This document shows positions 37,295-45,425 of a stretch of 64,000 nt of DNA, piece after piece; within the stretch, counting starts at the first letter, position 1, and the number at the start of each line of letters is the position of its first letter. This stretch comes from Gammaproteobacteria bacterium 45_16_T64 (GTDB lineage Bacteria; Pseudomonadota; Gammaproteobacteria; Pseudomonadales; Ketobacteraceae), in the NCBI GenBank assembly GCA_002162955.1, contig MABD01000002.1, positions 45,024 through 109,023 of the forward strand. Reading direction: 5' to 3'. The translations under genes and the position numbers were made by a program. The notes under the pieces are model-generated. The model was not told the DNA's origin, made no database searches, and was given only the letters and a program-made list of their open reading frames with translations.

Positions 37295-37312
37295 ACTGCT
37301 GGGGAATAAATA

Positions 37313-38983
37313 ATGGCATCACCTATTGAACAAGCAACGGCATTACTCGCGATTGCCAACAGCACACTTAACAGTGCGCTAAGTTTCCTAAAATCGCAGA
37401 CTGTCGTGGATGGTAAGGTTTCTACAGAAAAGCTAGATGATCATCAATTGGTTGCCTATGACGCGGCCTATTGTGCCGCTGAAATTTCGGCGGCTAACGT
37501 AATGGTCGGTTACTACCAAACCATTCTTGCTGACAAAGGTGATGCTGGTGCTAAAACTGAAGAGCTTATCACTCTTCAGTTTGCCGCCGAAACATTGCAA
37601 AATTGCCGTTCAAGAATCAGCACTCGTCGCGCAGGTTTTGGGTTTGATCGTGCGAGTCTAGCGTCAACTATCGACTCTGATGATATTGATGAATTTATCA
37701 ATGAGCATCTCTGCGCCGAGAAAATGGCCGAACTTGCTAAGCTAGTGCTCTCTCACGACGGGCACGTCGGCGACTATATGCTTGATGAAGAAAAGCACAT
37801 GATGCGTGATAGCTTTAAACAATTTGCCGAAGATATCGTTATGCCTTTGGCAGAAGAAATACACACGAAAGACCTTATCATTCCAGATGAAATCCTGAAG
37901 CCTCTAGTAGAACTCGGATGCTTCGGACTATCTGTCCCTATGCAATATGGTGGTATTCAACCTGATGACCAGGAAGATAATCTCGGAATGATCGTAGTAA
38001 CTGAAGAGTTGTCACGCGGCTCTCTCGGTGGTGCCGGGAGTTTAATTACTCGCCCAGAGATATTGTCTCGCGCCCTTCTCAAAGGCGGCACTGAAGAACA
38101 AAAACAACATTGGCTACCAAAACTAGCACAAGCAGAACCACTGTGCGCCGTTGCCGTTACCGAGCCAAACTTCGGTTCGGATGTTGCCAAAATGAGCCTA
38201 AAGGCAACACAAACAGAGGGTGGCTGGATTCTTAACGGTGAAAAGACCTGGTGTACTTTTGCCGGTAAAGCAGGCGTACTAATGACGCTTGCCCGAACCA
38301 ACTCTGACCCCAAAGCGGGCCACCGCGGACTAAGCATGTTCTTGGTGGAAAAAGACGCCACCGATGGCCATGAGTTTAACTATGTCCAAGAGCAAGGTGG
38401 AAAACTCACCGGTAAGGCGATTCCAACAATCGGCTATCGCGGCATGCATTCATACACTGTATTTTACGATAACGTCTTTGTTCCAGATAGCCACGTTATT
38501 GGTGGCGAAGATGGCATCGGAAAAGGATTCTATTATGCGATGGCAGGGTTCGCCGGCGGAAGAATTCAAACGGCAGCACGCGCCACGGGCGTAATGCAAG
38601 CAGCGTTTGAAAAAGGCCTGTCTTATGCTCAAGAACGTGTGGTATTTGACAAGCCAATCGCAGAATACCAACTCACCTTATTTAAAATTGCTCGCATGGC
38701 TATGTTACTGTCAGTATCACGACAATTTACCTATCACGTTGCGCGCTTAATGGATGAAGGCAAAGGCCAGATGGAAGCCAGCCTGGTTAAGTTGTACTCC
38801 TGTAAATCCTCTGAATGGCTCTGTCGTGAAGCAATGCAAATCCATGGTGGCATGGGTTATGCGGAAGAAAGTGCAGTAAGCCGTTTCTATATAGACTCCC
38901 GTGTACTCTCTATCTTTGAAGGTGCAGAAGAAACTCTTGCGATCAAAGTGATTGCAAGAGCGCTAGTGGAAGGCGCCGAATAA
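37313..38983 (+). CDS. mcd: (2S)-Methylsuccinyl-CoA dehydrogenase
   Basis: FAD-dependent oxidation of methylsuccinyl-CoA to mesaconyl-CoA. It is 556 residues: about 150 N-terminal residues of helical extension precede an ordinary acyl-CoA dehydrogenase core. That extension and length are diagnostic of Mcd. Core motifs: PMQYGG, VTEPNFGSD, GEKTWCTFAGKAG, RGLSMFLVEKD, and the C-terminal IHGGMGYAEESAVSRFYID with FEGAEET. GGGGA precedes the ATG. Its neighbours (lyase, MaoC hydratase, MeaA-like mutase) make the assignment firm. Confidence 0.9.
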   Translation: MASPIEQATALLAIANSTLNSALSFLKSQTVVDGKVSTEKLDDHQLVAYDAAYCAAEISAANVMVGYYQTILADKGDAGAKTEELITLQFAAETLQNCRSRISTRRAGFGFDRASLASTIDSDDIDEFINEHLCAEKMAELAKLVLSHDGHVGDYMLDEEKHMMRDSFKQFAEDIVMPLAEEIHTKDLIIPDEILKPLVELGCFGLSVPMQYGGIQPDDQEDNLGMIVVTEELSRGSLGGAGSLITRPEILSRALLKGGTEEQKQHWLPKLAQAEPLCAVAVTEPNFGSDVAKMSLKATQTEGGWILNGEKTWCTFAGKAGVLMTLARTNSDPKAGHRGLSMFLVEKDATDGHEFNYVQEQGGKLTGKAIPTIGYRGMHSYTVFYDNVFVPDSHVIGGEDGIGKGFYYAMAGFAGGRIQTAARATGVMQAAFEKGLSYAQERVVFDKPIAEYQLTLFKIARMAMLLSVSRQFTYHVARLMDEGKGQMEASLVKLYSCKSSEWLCREAMQIHGGMGYAEESAVSRFYIDSRVLSIFEGAEETLAIKVIARALVEGAE

Positions 38984-39002
38984 CTCGCAACGTTCCATCG
39001 TT

Positions 39003-39036
39003 GGCGGTGAGGTATTCTCTAGCTCACCGCCCTTTT
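39003..39036 (+). terminator. Hairpin terminator inside the ethylmalonyl-CoA operon
   Basis: GGCGGTGAG (39003-39011) and CTCACCGCC (39023-39031) form a perfect nine-base GC-rich stem with an 11-base loop, followed by CTTTTCTT. It sits in the 91-base gap between the dehydrogenase and hydratase genes. It may act as a partial terminator or as an mRNA-stabilising hairpin. Confidence 0.65.
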
Positions 39037-39074
39037 CTTCCAACCTAATCCTCTATTTACGGAACAAATACATC

Positions 39075-40262
39075 ATGACAATTACGTTCGAAGCCCAACA
39101 AGAACTCGCCCCAAATATTGAAGCCTCATTGAACAACGTACGGCACCCTCAATACGGTCGATTCTTAGAAGAATACGTACCGGGTCAAGTATTTGTTCAT
39201 CCACGAGGGTACACATTTACTCAAGCGCAGATAGACAATTTTTCTCGCACCTTTATGCAGTGCAATCCATTATATCTGGATTTGGAATATGCTAAATCCC
39301 ATGGGTTCTCCGGTATACCCGCGTCACCTCAAATGGTGTTTAACGTCATCCTATCGCTCGGCGTTCAAAACGATTCAGAAAAAGTCATCGCCAACCTAGG
39401 TTATTACGACGCACAGTTTCTTGCTCCGGTATATTCGGGCGATACGATCCGTGCCATGACCATGGTTACCGATCGCAAAGAGCGCGGCGAAGACAAGCCT
39501 GGCATTGCCACTATTCGTACACTGGGTGTTAATCAACATGACGAAGTGGTACTGCAATACGAGCGCAAACTCATGGTGGCTTATCGCGGTGATCGCCTAC
39601 CTACCACCCCTTTAGCCGAGGGTGAAACACCCACGTTCCCTTGGCAAGAAAGCGCCTCAGTTAATCTTCCTAGCGGTCTTGCAACAGCCCTACGCCATGT
39701 TCCTAAAAGCGTCACTGGGTGGAACACCTATGCAGAAGATTTCTCTGCGGGTGACATCATCGTTCACAACAATGGACGCACTATCACAGACGAGCACTTC
39801 AGCCTGACCTATCAAGTGGGCAACACTCACCCACTGCATTACGACCAGGTATTTAGCCAAAGCCTCAGCGGAAAAATGAGTGGCAATCCAATTGTTTATG
39901 GTGGATTGGTCTATGCTTGGCTCGAAGGCCTGGCTAGTCGAGACATTACCGAGAACACACTGTGGGAGCTTGGATTCACTGAAGGCTACCACACCCAACC
40001 TGCTATCGCTGGCGACACCGTTTCCGCAATTTCTCATGTGCTAAAAATTGAAGATGCGCCTGCAGAGCTCGCCGATGTTGCAAGCATCATCACCATCCAA
40101 TTTATCGGTGTCAAAAATATTACCGCTGCAGCAGCACTTGAAAAGCACGGAACAGACCTATTTATCAAAGAAAATAACAAAAAAGGTCTCGGCAAAGAAA
40201 AGATTACCGACAAAATATTCGAAATTGAACGCCGCCTTGTCATCAAGAAGCGTCAAGCTTAA
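39075..40262 (+). CDS. mch: Mesaconyl-C1-CoA hydratase (tandem MaoC domains)
   Basis: Hydrates mesaconyl-CoA to beta-methylmalyl-CoA. It is 395 residues with two hot-dog/MaoC domains: the first near 45-185 (NFSRTFMQCNPLYLD, HGFSGIPASPQMVF), the second near 225-370 (HNNGRTITDEHFSL, GNTHPLHYDQVF). The Rhodobacter and Methylobacterium enzyme is about 340-350 residues, so this one is slightly long. Position between Mcd and the mutase supports the assignment; a general enoyl-CoA hydratase is the alternative. Confidence 0.85.
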   Translation: MTITFEAQQELAPNIEASLNNVRHPQYGRFLEEYVPGQVFVHPRGYTFTQAQIDNFSRTFMQCNPLYLDLEYAKSHGFSGIPASPQMVFNVILSLGVQNDSEKVIANLGYYDAQFLAPVYSGDTIRAMTMVTDRKERGEDKPGIATIRTLGVNQHDEVVLQYERKLMVAYRGDRLPTTPLAEGETPTFPWQESASVNLPSGLATALRHVPKSVTGWNTYAEDFSAGDIIVHNNGRTITDEHFSLTYQVGNTHPLHYDQVFSQSLSGKMSGNPIVYGGLVYAWLEGLASRDITENTLWELGFTEGYHTQPAIAGDTVSAISHVLKIEDAPAELADVASIITIQFIGVKNITAAAALEKHGTDLFIKENNKKGLGKEKITDKIFEIERRLVIKKRQA

Positions 40263-40276
40263 TTAGGAATATACCC

Positions 40277-42292
40277 ATGACTGATACGCAAAAGCATCAA
40301 CTCACCGATAAAGATGGCAACGTTACCACTGATCGCCCGTGGATTTTTCGTACCTACGCCGGTCACACGAATGTACGTAAATCCAATGAGCTGTATCGCA
40401 ATAACTTAGCCAAAGGTCAGACCGGTTTGAGTATTGCTTTTGATCTCGCCACTCAATGTGGGTATAGCTCTGAAGAAGATATCGCAAAGCCAGAAATTGG
40501 TAAGGTTGGGGTTCCCATTAACACCCTTGATGATTTTGCGATTCTTTTCGATCAAATAGATATCAGTGAAGTAAACACATCAATGACCATTAACGGTACA
40601 TCGATGTGGCTGCTGTCTTTGTATGTGGCGCTTGCCGAAGAACGAGGCGTTCCTATTGAGGAGCTTCAAGGCACCACCCAAAATGACCTTATCAAAGAAT
40701 TTCTCGCGCGAGGAACTTACGTATTCCCACCCGAGGAATCTATCAAGTTAATCGTCGACATGTATGAGTTCTGTCTAACGAACGTTCCAAAGTGGAACCC
40801 TTCGAACGTATGCTCTTACCACTTGCAAGAAGCAGGCGCTACGCCCGTTAAAGAACTGGCATACTCTCTTGTCACCGCAATTACCGTACTTGATGCGATT
40901 AAAGAGCGCGATTGTTTCAGCGAAGAAGAATTCGAACGCTGTGTAGGGCGAGTATCTTTTTTTGTAAACGCTGGAATGCGCTTTATAGAAGAAATGTGCA
41001 AAATGCGCGCCTTCACCCAGCTATGGGATGAGATTTGCATTGAACGCTACAACGTCAAAAATCCAAAATTCAGACGCTTCCGTTATGGTATTCAAGTTAA
41101 CTCCCTTGGTCTCACCGAAGAGCAACCTGAAAATAACGCGTGGCGTATTCTGATTGAAACGTTAGGGGTTACCCTGAGTCGCGACGCACGCTGTAGAGCG
41201 CTGCAATTACCTGCATGGAATGAAGCCCTATCGCTACCTCGCCCTTGGGATCAGCAATGGTCTTTACGCTTACAGCAAATCCTTGCGTATGAAACTGACC
41301 TACTAGAATACCCTGATTTGTTTGATGGCTCCCCCGTCATCGAATCCAAAGTGAACGAACTCAAAGAACAGGCCAAAGAAGAAATAGACAAAATCCTTGA
41401 TGCTGGTGGTGGTGTTGAAGCGATTAAGAACGGTTATATGAAATCACAATTGGTCATCTCGCAAGCTGAGCGCATGAGCAAGATTAGCCTCGGTGAACAT
41501 ATCGTTGTCGGTAAGAATCGCTGGATGGAAGGAATCGATTCCCCACTTGTGACAGACAGTGACGGCGGCGTGTTTAAAGTTGATCCAGAGTCAGCAGCAG
41601 AAACGCTTAAGTCTCTAGCAGAAACAAAGGCCAACCGCGATGACGCAGAGGTGGAAAAATGCCTTAACACGTTACGTGAAACGGCCCAAAGTGGCGCCAA
41701 TTTGATGCAGGCTTCAATTGCCTGTGCCAAAGCACGCGTCACCACAGGTGAGTGGACTGGTACATTACGCGATGTCTTCGGAGAGTACCGCCCTCCCACC
41801 GGCGTTGAAGGCCAATCCCTTTCTATTGAAAACGAAACTCTGGAAACTGTTAGGAAAAAAGTCAGCACCTTTATGGAAAAAACCGGCCACCGTCCTCGCA
41901 TCGTAGTCGGCAAGCCCGGGCTGGACGGACACTCCAATGGCGCAGAGATGATATCTGTTGCTGCACGCCATGCAGGTTTCGATGTTATCTACTTCGGCAT
42001 ACGCCTTAGCGCAACAGACATAGTACAGTCAGCCATTGAAGAAGATGTTGATGTCATCGGTATCTCACTGCTATCAGGCTCACATAACGAGATTATCGAC
42101 CAGTTATTTGAAGAGCTAGAATCTGAGGGTGCAAAGAATGAAATCCCCGTCATCCTCGGCGGTATCATTCCCAAAAGTGATGCGCCTGCCCTCTTGGAAA
42201 AAGGGATTCGAGCAATATTCACTCCGAAAGACTACGATTTAATGGAAGTCATGAACAGAATCATGGATATTGTGTTAGAAGATAATGCATAA
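40277..42292 (+). CDS. meaA: Ethylmalonyl-CoA mutase (MeaA-type)
   Basis: Coenzyme-B12-dependent interconversion of (2R)-ethylmalonyl-CoA and methylsuccinyl-CoA. It is 671 residues in one chain: substrate barrel (about 20-500; WIFRTYAGHTNVRKSNELYR, AFDLATQCGY, TSMTINGTSMWLLSLY) and C-terminal cobalamin domain with GLDGHSNGAEMI (the DxHxxG motif) and GGIIPKSDAPALLEKG. The sequence resembles MeaA of Methylobacterium more than methylmalonyl-CoA mutase, which is about 710-750 residues. GGA precedes ATG 40277. It is followed by its G-protein chaperone gene. Confidence 0.9.
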   Translation: MTDTQKHQLTDKDGNVTTDRPWIFRTYAGHTNVRKSNELYRNNLAKGQTGLSIAFDLATQCGYSSEEDIAKPEIGKVGVPINTLDDFAILFDQIDISEVNTSMTINGTSMWLLSLYVALAEERGVPIEELQGTTQNDLIKEFLARGTYVFPPEESIKLIVDMYEFCLTNVPKWNPSNVCSYHLQEAGATPVKELAYSLVTAITVLDAIKERDCFSEEEFERCVGRVSFFVNAGMRFIEEMCKMRAFTQLWDEICIERYNVKNPKFRRFRYGIQVNSLGLTEEQPENNAWRILIETLGVTLSRDARCRALQLPAWNEALSLPRPWDQQWSLRLQQILAYETDLLEYPDLFDGSPVIESKVNELKEQAKEEIDKILDAGGGVEAIKNGYMKSQLVISQAERMSKISLGEHIVVGKNRWMEGIDSPLVTDSDGGVFKVDPESAAETLKSLAETKANRDDAEVEKCLNTLRETAQSGANLMQASIACAKARVTTGEWTGTLRDVFGEYRPPTGVEGQSLSIENETLETVRKKVSTFMEKTGHRPRIVVGKPGLDGHSNGAEMISVAARHAGFDVIYFGIRLSATDIVQSAIEEDVDVIGISLLSGSHNEIIDQLFEELESEGAKNEIPVILGGIIPKSDAPALLEKGIRAIFTPKDYDLMEVMNRIMDIVLEDNA

Positions 42293-42337
42293 CACAGATT
42301 ATTTCCCGACCATTAGAGAGTAGGAAGAACAAGAAGA

Positions 42338-43339
42338 GTGAAAGACATCTTAACTCACCCTTTAGAGCCCGATGTTTTACATCAGCTCACTCAAGCGGCA
42401 GCCTTAAAAAAGCTGCCACTTGCTAAGCTCATATCGCTTTTTGAAAATCGTAGTTCCGGCGCGGCTCAACAGCGCCACAACATCATCCGACACATCCTCG
42501 ATCATCCTGCCGATTTTACCGGCAAAGGTGCTGTCATCGGTTTTACCGGGACACCAGGGGCCGGCAAATCAAGTCTGATTGCAGAATTATGTAAAATCCT
42601 CACCGCTAACAACACACTGCGCGTTGCCGTGCTGGCCATTGACCCTTCAAGCCAACAATCCGGTGGCTCTATCCTAGGGGATCGAACCCGGATGCGCTCT
42701 GGAAACAAGAGCAAAAATCTTTTTTTTCGCTCCCAAGCCTCCAACCTAGAACTTGGTGGTGTTACCCACAACACATTTCAAGCAACGCGCTTGTTACGCC
42801 ACCTGTTTGATCTCATTATTATTGAAACAGTGGGCATAGGGCAAAGCGAAATAGACATCCAATATATGAGCGACCACACCTTTCTGTTAATGCAACCTCT
42901 TGCCGGTGATCAAATCCAGTTTATGAAGGCTGGAATCATGGAAATTCCCGACAGTTTTGTCGTTAACAAATGCGACGAAGAGCGTCTGGCTCGCACCAGC
43001 TACCATATGCTGAGAGCAAGCTTGAAGCAGTCCAAACTGATCGTTCTCAACGCCAAAGATGACTTTAAAAACGCTGCCAAAGATAATATTTTTCTCACAA
43101 GCGCGACCAAACAAAAAGGCACGCACGAACTTGCTGAATTCATCGAATCCCTACTTCCCACAAATAAAGCAGCAAGTAGAGACATTGATTGGTTCTACCT
43201 CGGAAAATCGATTGCGGATCAATACGGTAAGTTTGGCACATCAATCATGGACCAACATAAAGACGAAATCGCTTCCCGTACCACCTACGAAGAGAAGCTC
43301 GTCCTTACGTTAGCCGCCATTGTGCAACAGGTTAAATAA
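42338..43339 (+). CDS. meaB: MeaB-type GTPase, B12-mutase chaperone
   Basis: 333 residues from a GTG start. Walker A is GFTGTPGAGKSSLIAEL near residue 65, then AIDPSSQQSGGSILGDRTRM and the GTPase region IIIETVGIGQSEIDI. NKCDEE corresponds to the guanine-specificity motif (NKxD). MeaB/ArgK proteins load and protect coenzyme B12 in acyl-CoA mutases. It is the last gene of the ethylmalonyl-CoA operon and serves the mutase just upstream. Confidence 0.93.
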   Translation: MKDILTHPLEPDVLHQLTQAAALKKLPLAKLISLFENRSSGAAQQRHNIIRHILDHPADFTGKGAVIGFTGTPGAGKSSLIAELCKILTANNTLRVAVLAIDPSSQQSGGSILGDRTRMRSGNKSKNLFFRSQASNLELGGVTHNTFQATRLLRHLFDLIIIETVGIGQSEIDIQYMSDHTFLLMQPLAGDQIQFMKAGIMEIPDSFVVNKCDEERLARTSYHMLRASLKQSKLIVLNAKDDFKNAAKDNIFLTSATKQKGTHELAEFIESLLPTNKAASRDIDWFYLGKSIADQYGKFGTSIMDQHKDEIASRTTYEEKLVLTLAAIVQQVK

Positions 43340-43341
43340 CC

Positions 43342-43827
43342 TTAGAGCAGCTTACTATTAGCAGTCACTCGTTGAAGTGCTAACGCCTGCCGCACCTCTT
43401 TCGCACCACTGCTCCAGTCATAATCTAATTCACGCCAAAGCGGTTCCTCATAGTCCAACCCTATCGCGTCAAAGTAGTCTTTATTAGCCACGACAAATTG
43501 CGTTTTATAGGGCAGCACCACCCCGCCCAGCTTCGCTTTTACCTCAAGTGCCTCTTGGTGATCTCGACACCAAGAGTTCAGTAACACCGCACACCCTCTC
43601 GCATACCAAAAACCACCACAATCCAGTGCCAATGACCCATATTCACAAGAGAGTACCTGCCTAGCATGCTCCCAATCACGAAAACCATACTGTCGGGCAA
43701 TGAACAATTGACAATGTTTTAGTTGAAGTGGGCCGTTTGTGCTTAGCACAAGCGATGTAGACGGTACAAAACGCTGCTTGAGAAGCCGTTTGGCTTGAAT
43801 CTTGAGTTCTTCTACTGGTGTTAACAT
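43342..43827 (-). CDS. Hypothetical protein with N-terminal HCQ...YGFRDW helical motif
   Basis: 161 residues from ATG 43827 (AGGA eight bases upstream; an open extension to 43860 is less likely). The first 60 residues (LKIQAKRLLKQRF, LKHCQLFIARQYGFRDWEHA) resemble the short helical domain at the start of some glyoxalase-related and ankyrin-type proteins. The remainder (GFWYARGCAVLLNSWCRDHQ) is not recognised. It is convergent with meaB with two bases between stops. Function unknown. Confidence 0.6.
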   Translation of the reverse strand: MLTPVEELKIQAKRLLKQRFVPSTSLVLSTNGPLQLKHCQLFIARQYGFRDWEHARQVLSCEYGSLALDCGGFWYARGCAVLLNSWCRDHQEALEVKAKLGGVVLPYKTQFVVANKDYFDAIGLDYEEPLWRELDYDWSSGAKEVRQALALQRVTANSKLL

Positions 43828-44183
43828 GACAAATCCTAAATAGTTCTTTGTTTCCCGCATAACAAATATTCAGAATTTTAAGGCAAGCTACTTGGCTTAA
43901 TAGACAGGGTGAGATCCTCTTGGCGGGTAGGCGTCCCTAACACCTAATGGATCGCAGTATGCCAAAACCACTCTCCCCAGGCAATAGCTTATCGGCAGTT
44001 CCTCCGTTTAAGGGCAGCAATAAGGCTCATTTATACCTTTCACTAAGTGACTTATTCACGTGCCAAAATAAGCGTGCTCTGTAATAATTCTCTCACGGTT
44101 TAGGAAAACAGAATCACATACCGACCAGATACGAACTAGACACACATTACTCTTACATACAGACTACAAAAGGAAAGAACATC
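43828..44183. other. Intergenic region upstream of hcp
   Basis: About 356 bases with no convincing ORF, RNA gene or repeat. It must hold the hcp promoter; GGAAAG lies close before the hcp ATG as its ribosome-binding site. No sigma54-type promoter was recognised. Confidence 0.5.
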
Positions 44184-44666
44184 ATGGCTATTTACTTGGA
44201 ATTTGAAGGCATCGAAGGTAACGCAACGGCAACCGGTTACGAAAAGATGATAGATGTCTCAAGCTTCAACTGGGGTGTAGGACGTGCAATCACTCAAACA
44301 GCAGGCCGTATGGCAAACCGTGAAGCATCCCGCCCAAGCATCAGCGAAATCACTTTGACCAAAGCAACGGACAAATCAACTCCTCTGTTGATTCAAGAAT
44401 CTACTGTTGGAACTAAAGGCAAAAAAGTACTGATCCACTTCGTTACCACGGGTGGCGATCAGCTAGAAGAATTCCTCACTTATACATTAGAAGACACGCT
44501 CATTAGCAGCTTCTCAATTGGTGCATCAAGCGATGGCGAGCCGGGTGAAACTATCTCACTAAGCTTCTCTCAGTTTGAGGTAGCCTTCACCGAAGCAGGC
44601 GAAACTAACGCTCGTAGCGGTAAAGGTCGATTTGGCTACGATATCGCTCTTGCTAAGAAGTCATAA
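44184..44666 (+). CDS. hcp: Hcp-family type VI secretion tube protein (orphan)
   Basis: 160 residues, Hcp1 fold: AIYLEFEGIEGNATATGYEKMIDVSS at the start in family form, SEITLTKATDKSTPLLIQES in the middle, and the beta-strand SFSQFEVAFTEA near the end. Hcp forms hexameric rings that stack into the T6SS tube and can carry effectors. Here it stands alone: no tss, VgrG or effector gene lies nearby, so it is an orphan copy presumably serving a cluster elsewhere. A strong terminator follows. Confidence 0.9.
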   Translation: MAIYLEFEGIEGNATATGYEKMIDVSSFNWGVGRAITQTAGRMANREASRPSISEITLTKATDKSTPLLIQESTVGTKGKKVLIHFVTTGGDQLEEFLTYTLEDTLISSFSIGASSDGEPGETISLSFSQFEVAFTEAGETNARSGKGRFGYDIALAKKS

Positions 44667-44682
44667 GCGATCATACATCTCT

Positions 44683-44719
44683 AAAAAGGGCCATCAGAAT
44701 ATTCTGATGGCCCTTTTTT
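44683..44719 (+). terminator. Terminator after hcp
   Basis: Eighteen-base complementary arms (44683-44700 and 44701-44718, core AGGGCCATCAGAAT) with an A-run before and six T after. It is 16 bases after the hcp stop. Together with the isolated gene it indicates a monocistronic, highly expressed hcp. Confidence 0.9.
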
Positions 44720-44763
44720 ATGACAGCGCCCTCGATTAAGACGATACCAGCAGGCATGTTAAC

Positions 44764-45141
44764 TCACTCTAACGATTGGCACTTATATATTTTTCCTGGG
44801 GTACTTTTACCCGTCGACGCTTTTCCGGCCGAAACACCGCTAGCTCCAACAAACACATCCCCCACAGCCAACTGTTCTTTCTCTTTTATAACATGGGTAC
44901 CGCCCTTTCGAACTGCCCTTTTCTGAAACCAAGGTGTACATACATCACCCGAATTAACCCTAATTGTTTTGCATGTAATTTCCTCGACCAAAATACAAGT
45001 AGATTCATCAACAGAGTCTACGAAAACCACTTTCCACATCAACTCTTGCTCTTGCATATTCGTACAAGCAAACAAACTAGAAAATAATAGAAAGTATGCA
45101 CTGAATTTTATAGATCTACATTGGTTGAACATCGTTATCAA
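44764..45141 (-). CDS. Small lipoprotein of unknown function
   Basis: 125 residues. Hydrophobic N-terminus ending in the lipobox LFAC (about residue 26). The mature part has several cysteines (DESTCILVEEITCK, GDVCTPW) and a glycine/serine-rich tail. It reads as an envelope lipoprotein; no family recognised. The start may be M1 or M4. Convergent to hcp. Confidence 0.55.
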   Translation of the reverse strand: MITMFNQCRSIKFSAYFLLFSSLFACTNMQEQELMWKVVFVDSVDESTCILVEEITCKTIRVNSGDVCTPWFQKRAVRKGGTHVIKEKEQLAVGDVFVGASGVSAGKASTGKSTPGKIYKCQSLE

Positions 45142-45425
45142 ATCCTATAATTCACAAGGTAAGTTCATATCGCAAAACATTCTGCTTACATAATATTAGC
45201 AATAATTGCTAACACTGATCTCAACACTTTCATTGATGCCTATTCATTACTAATGTACACCCAAGAACTAACGTAATAGCTACGACTTATCGATTTAAAA
45301 TCAACACCTTAGGTAGCACCAAAGGTTTGTATAGCACCTACAAGGCGCACCATTACCCCTTTGATATCGACAAGCACTACTTTACACTGTCTACTCACTA
45401 CAATAATAAGAGGCTGTAGCAAGCA

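Noticed and set aside
40277..42292. Mutase read as methylmalonyl-CoA mutase
   Set aside because: Single chain of 671 residues, with MeaA-like sequence and Mcd/Mch/MeaB neighbours, supports ethylmalonyl-CoA mutase instead.
44184..44719. A complete type VI secretion cluster around hcp
   Set aside because: Neighbours are an unknown helical-motif protein and a lipoprotein; no tss, vgrG or effector genes found.
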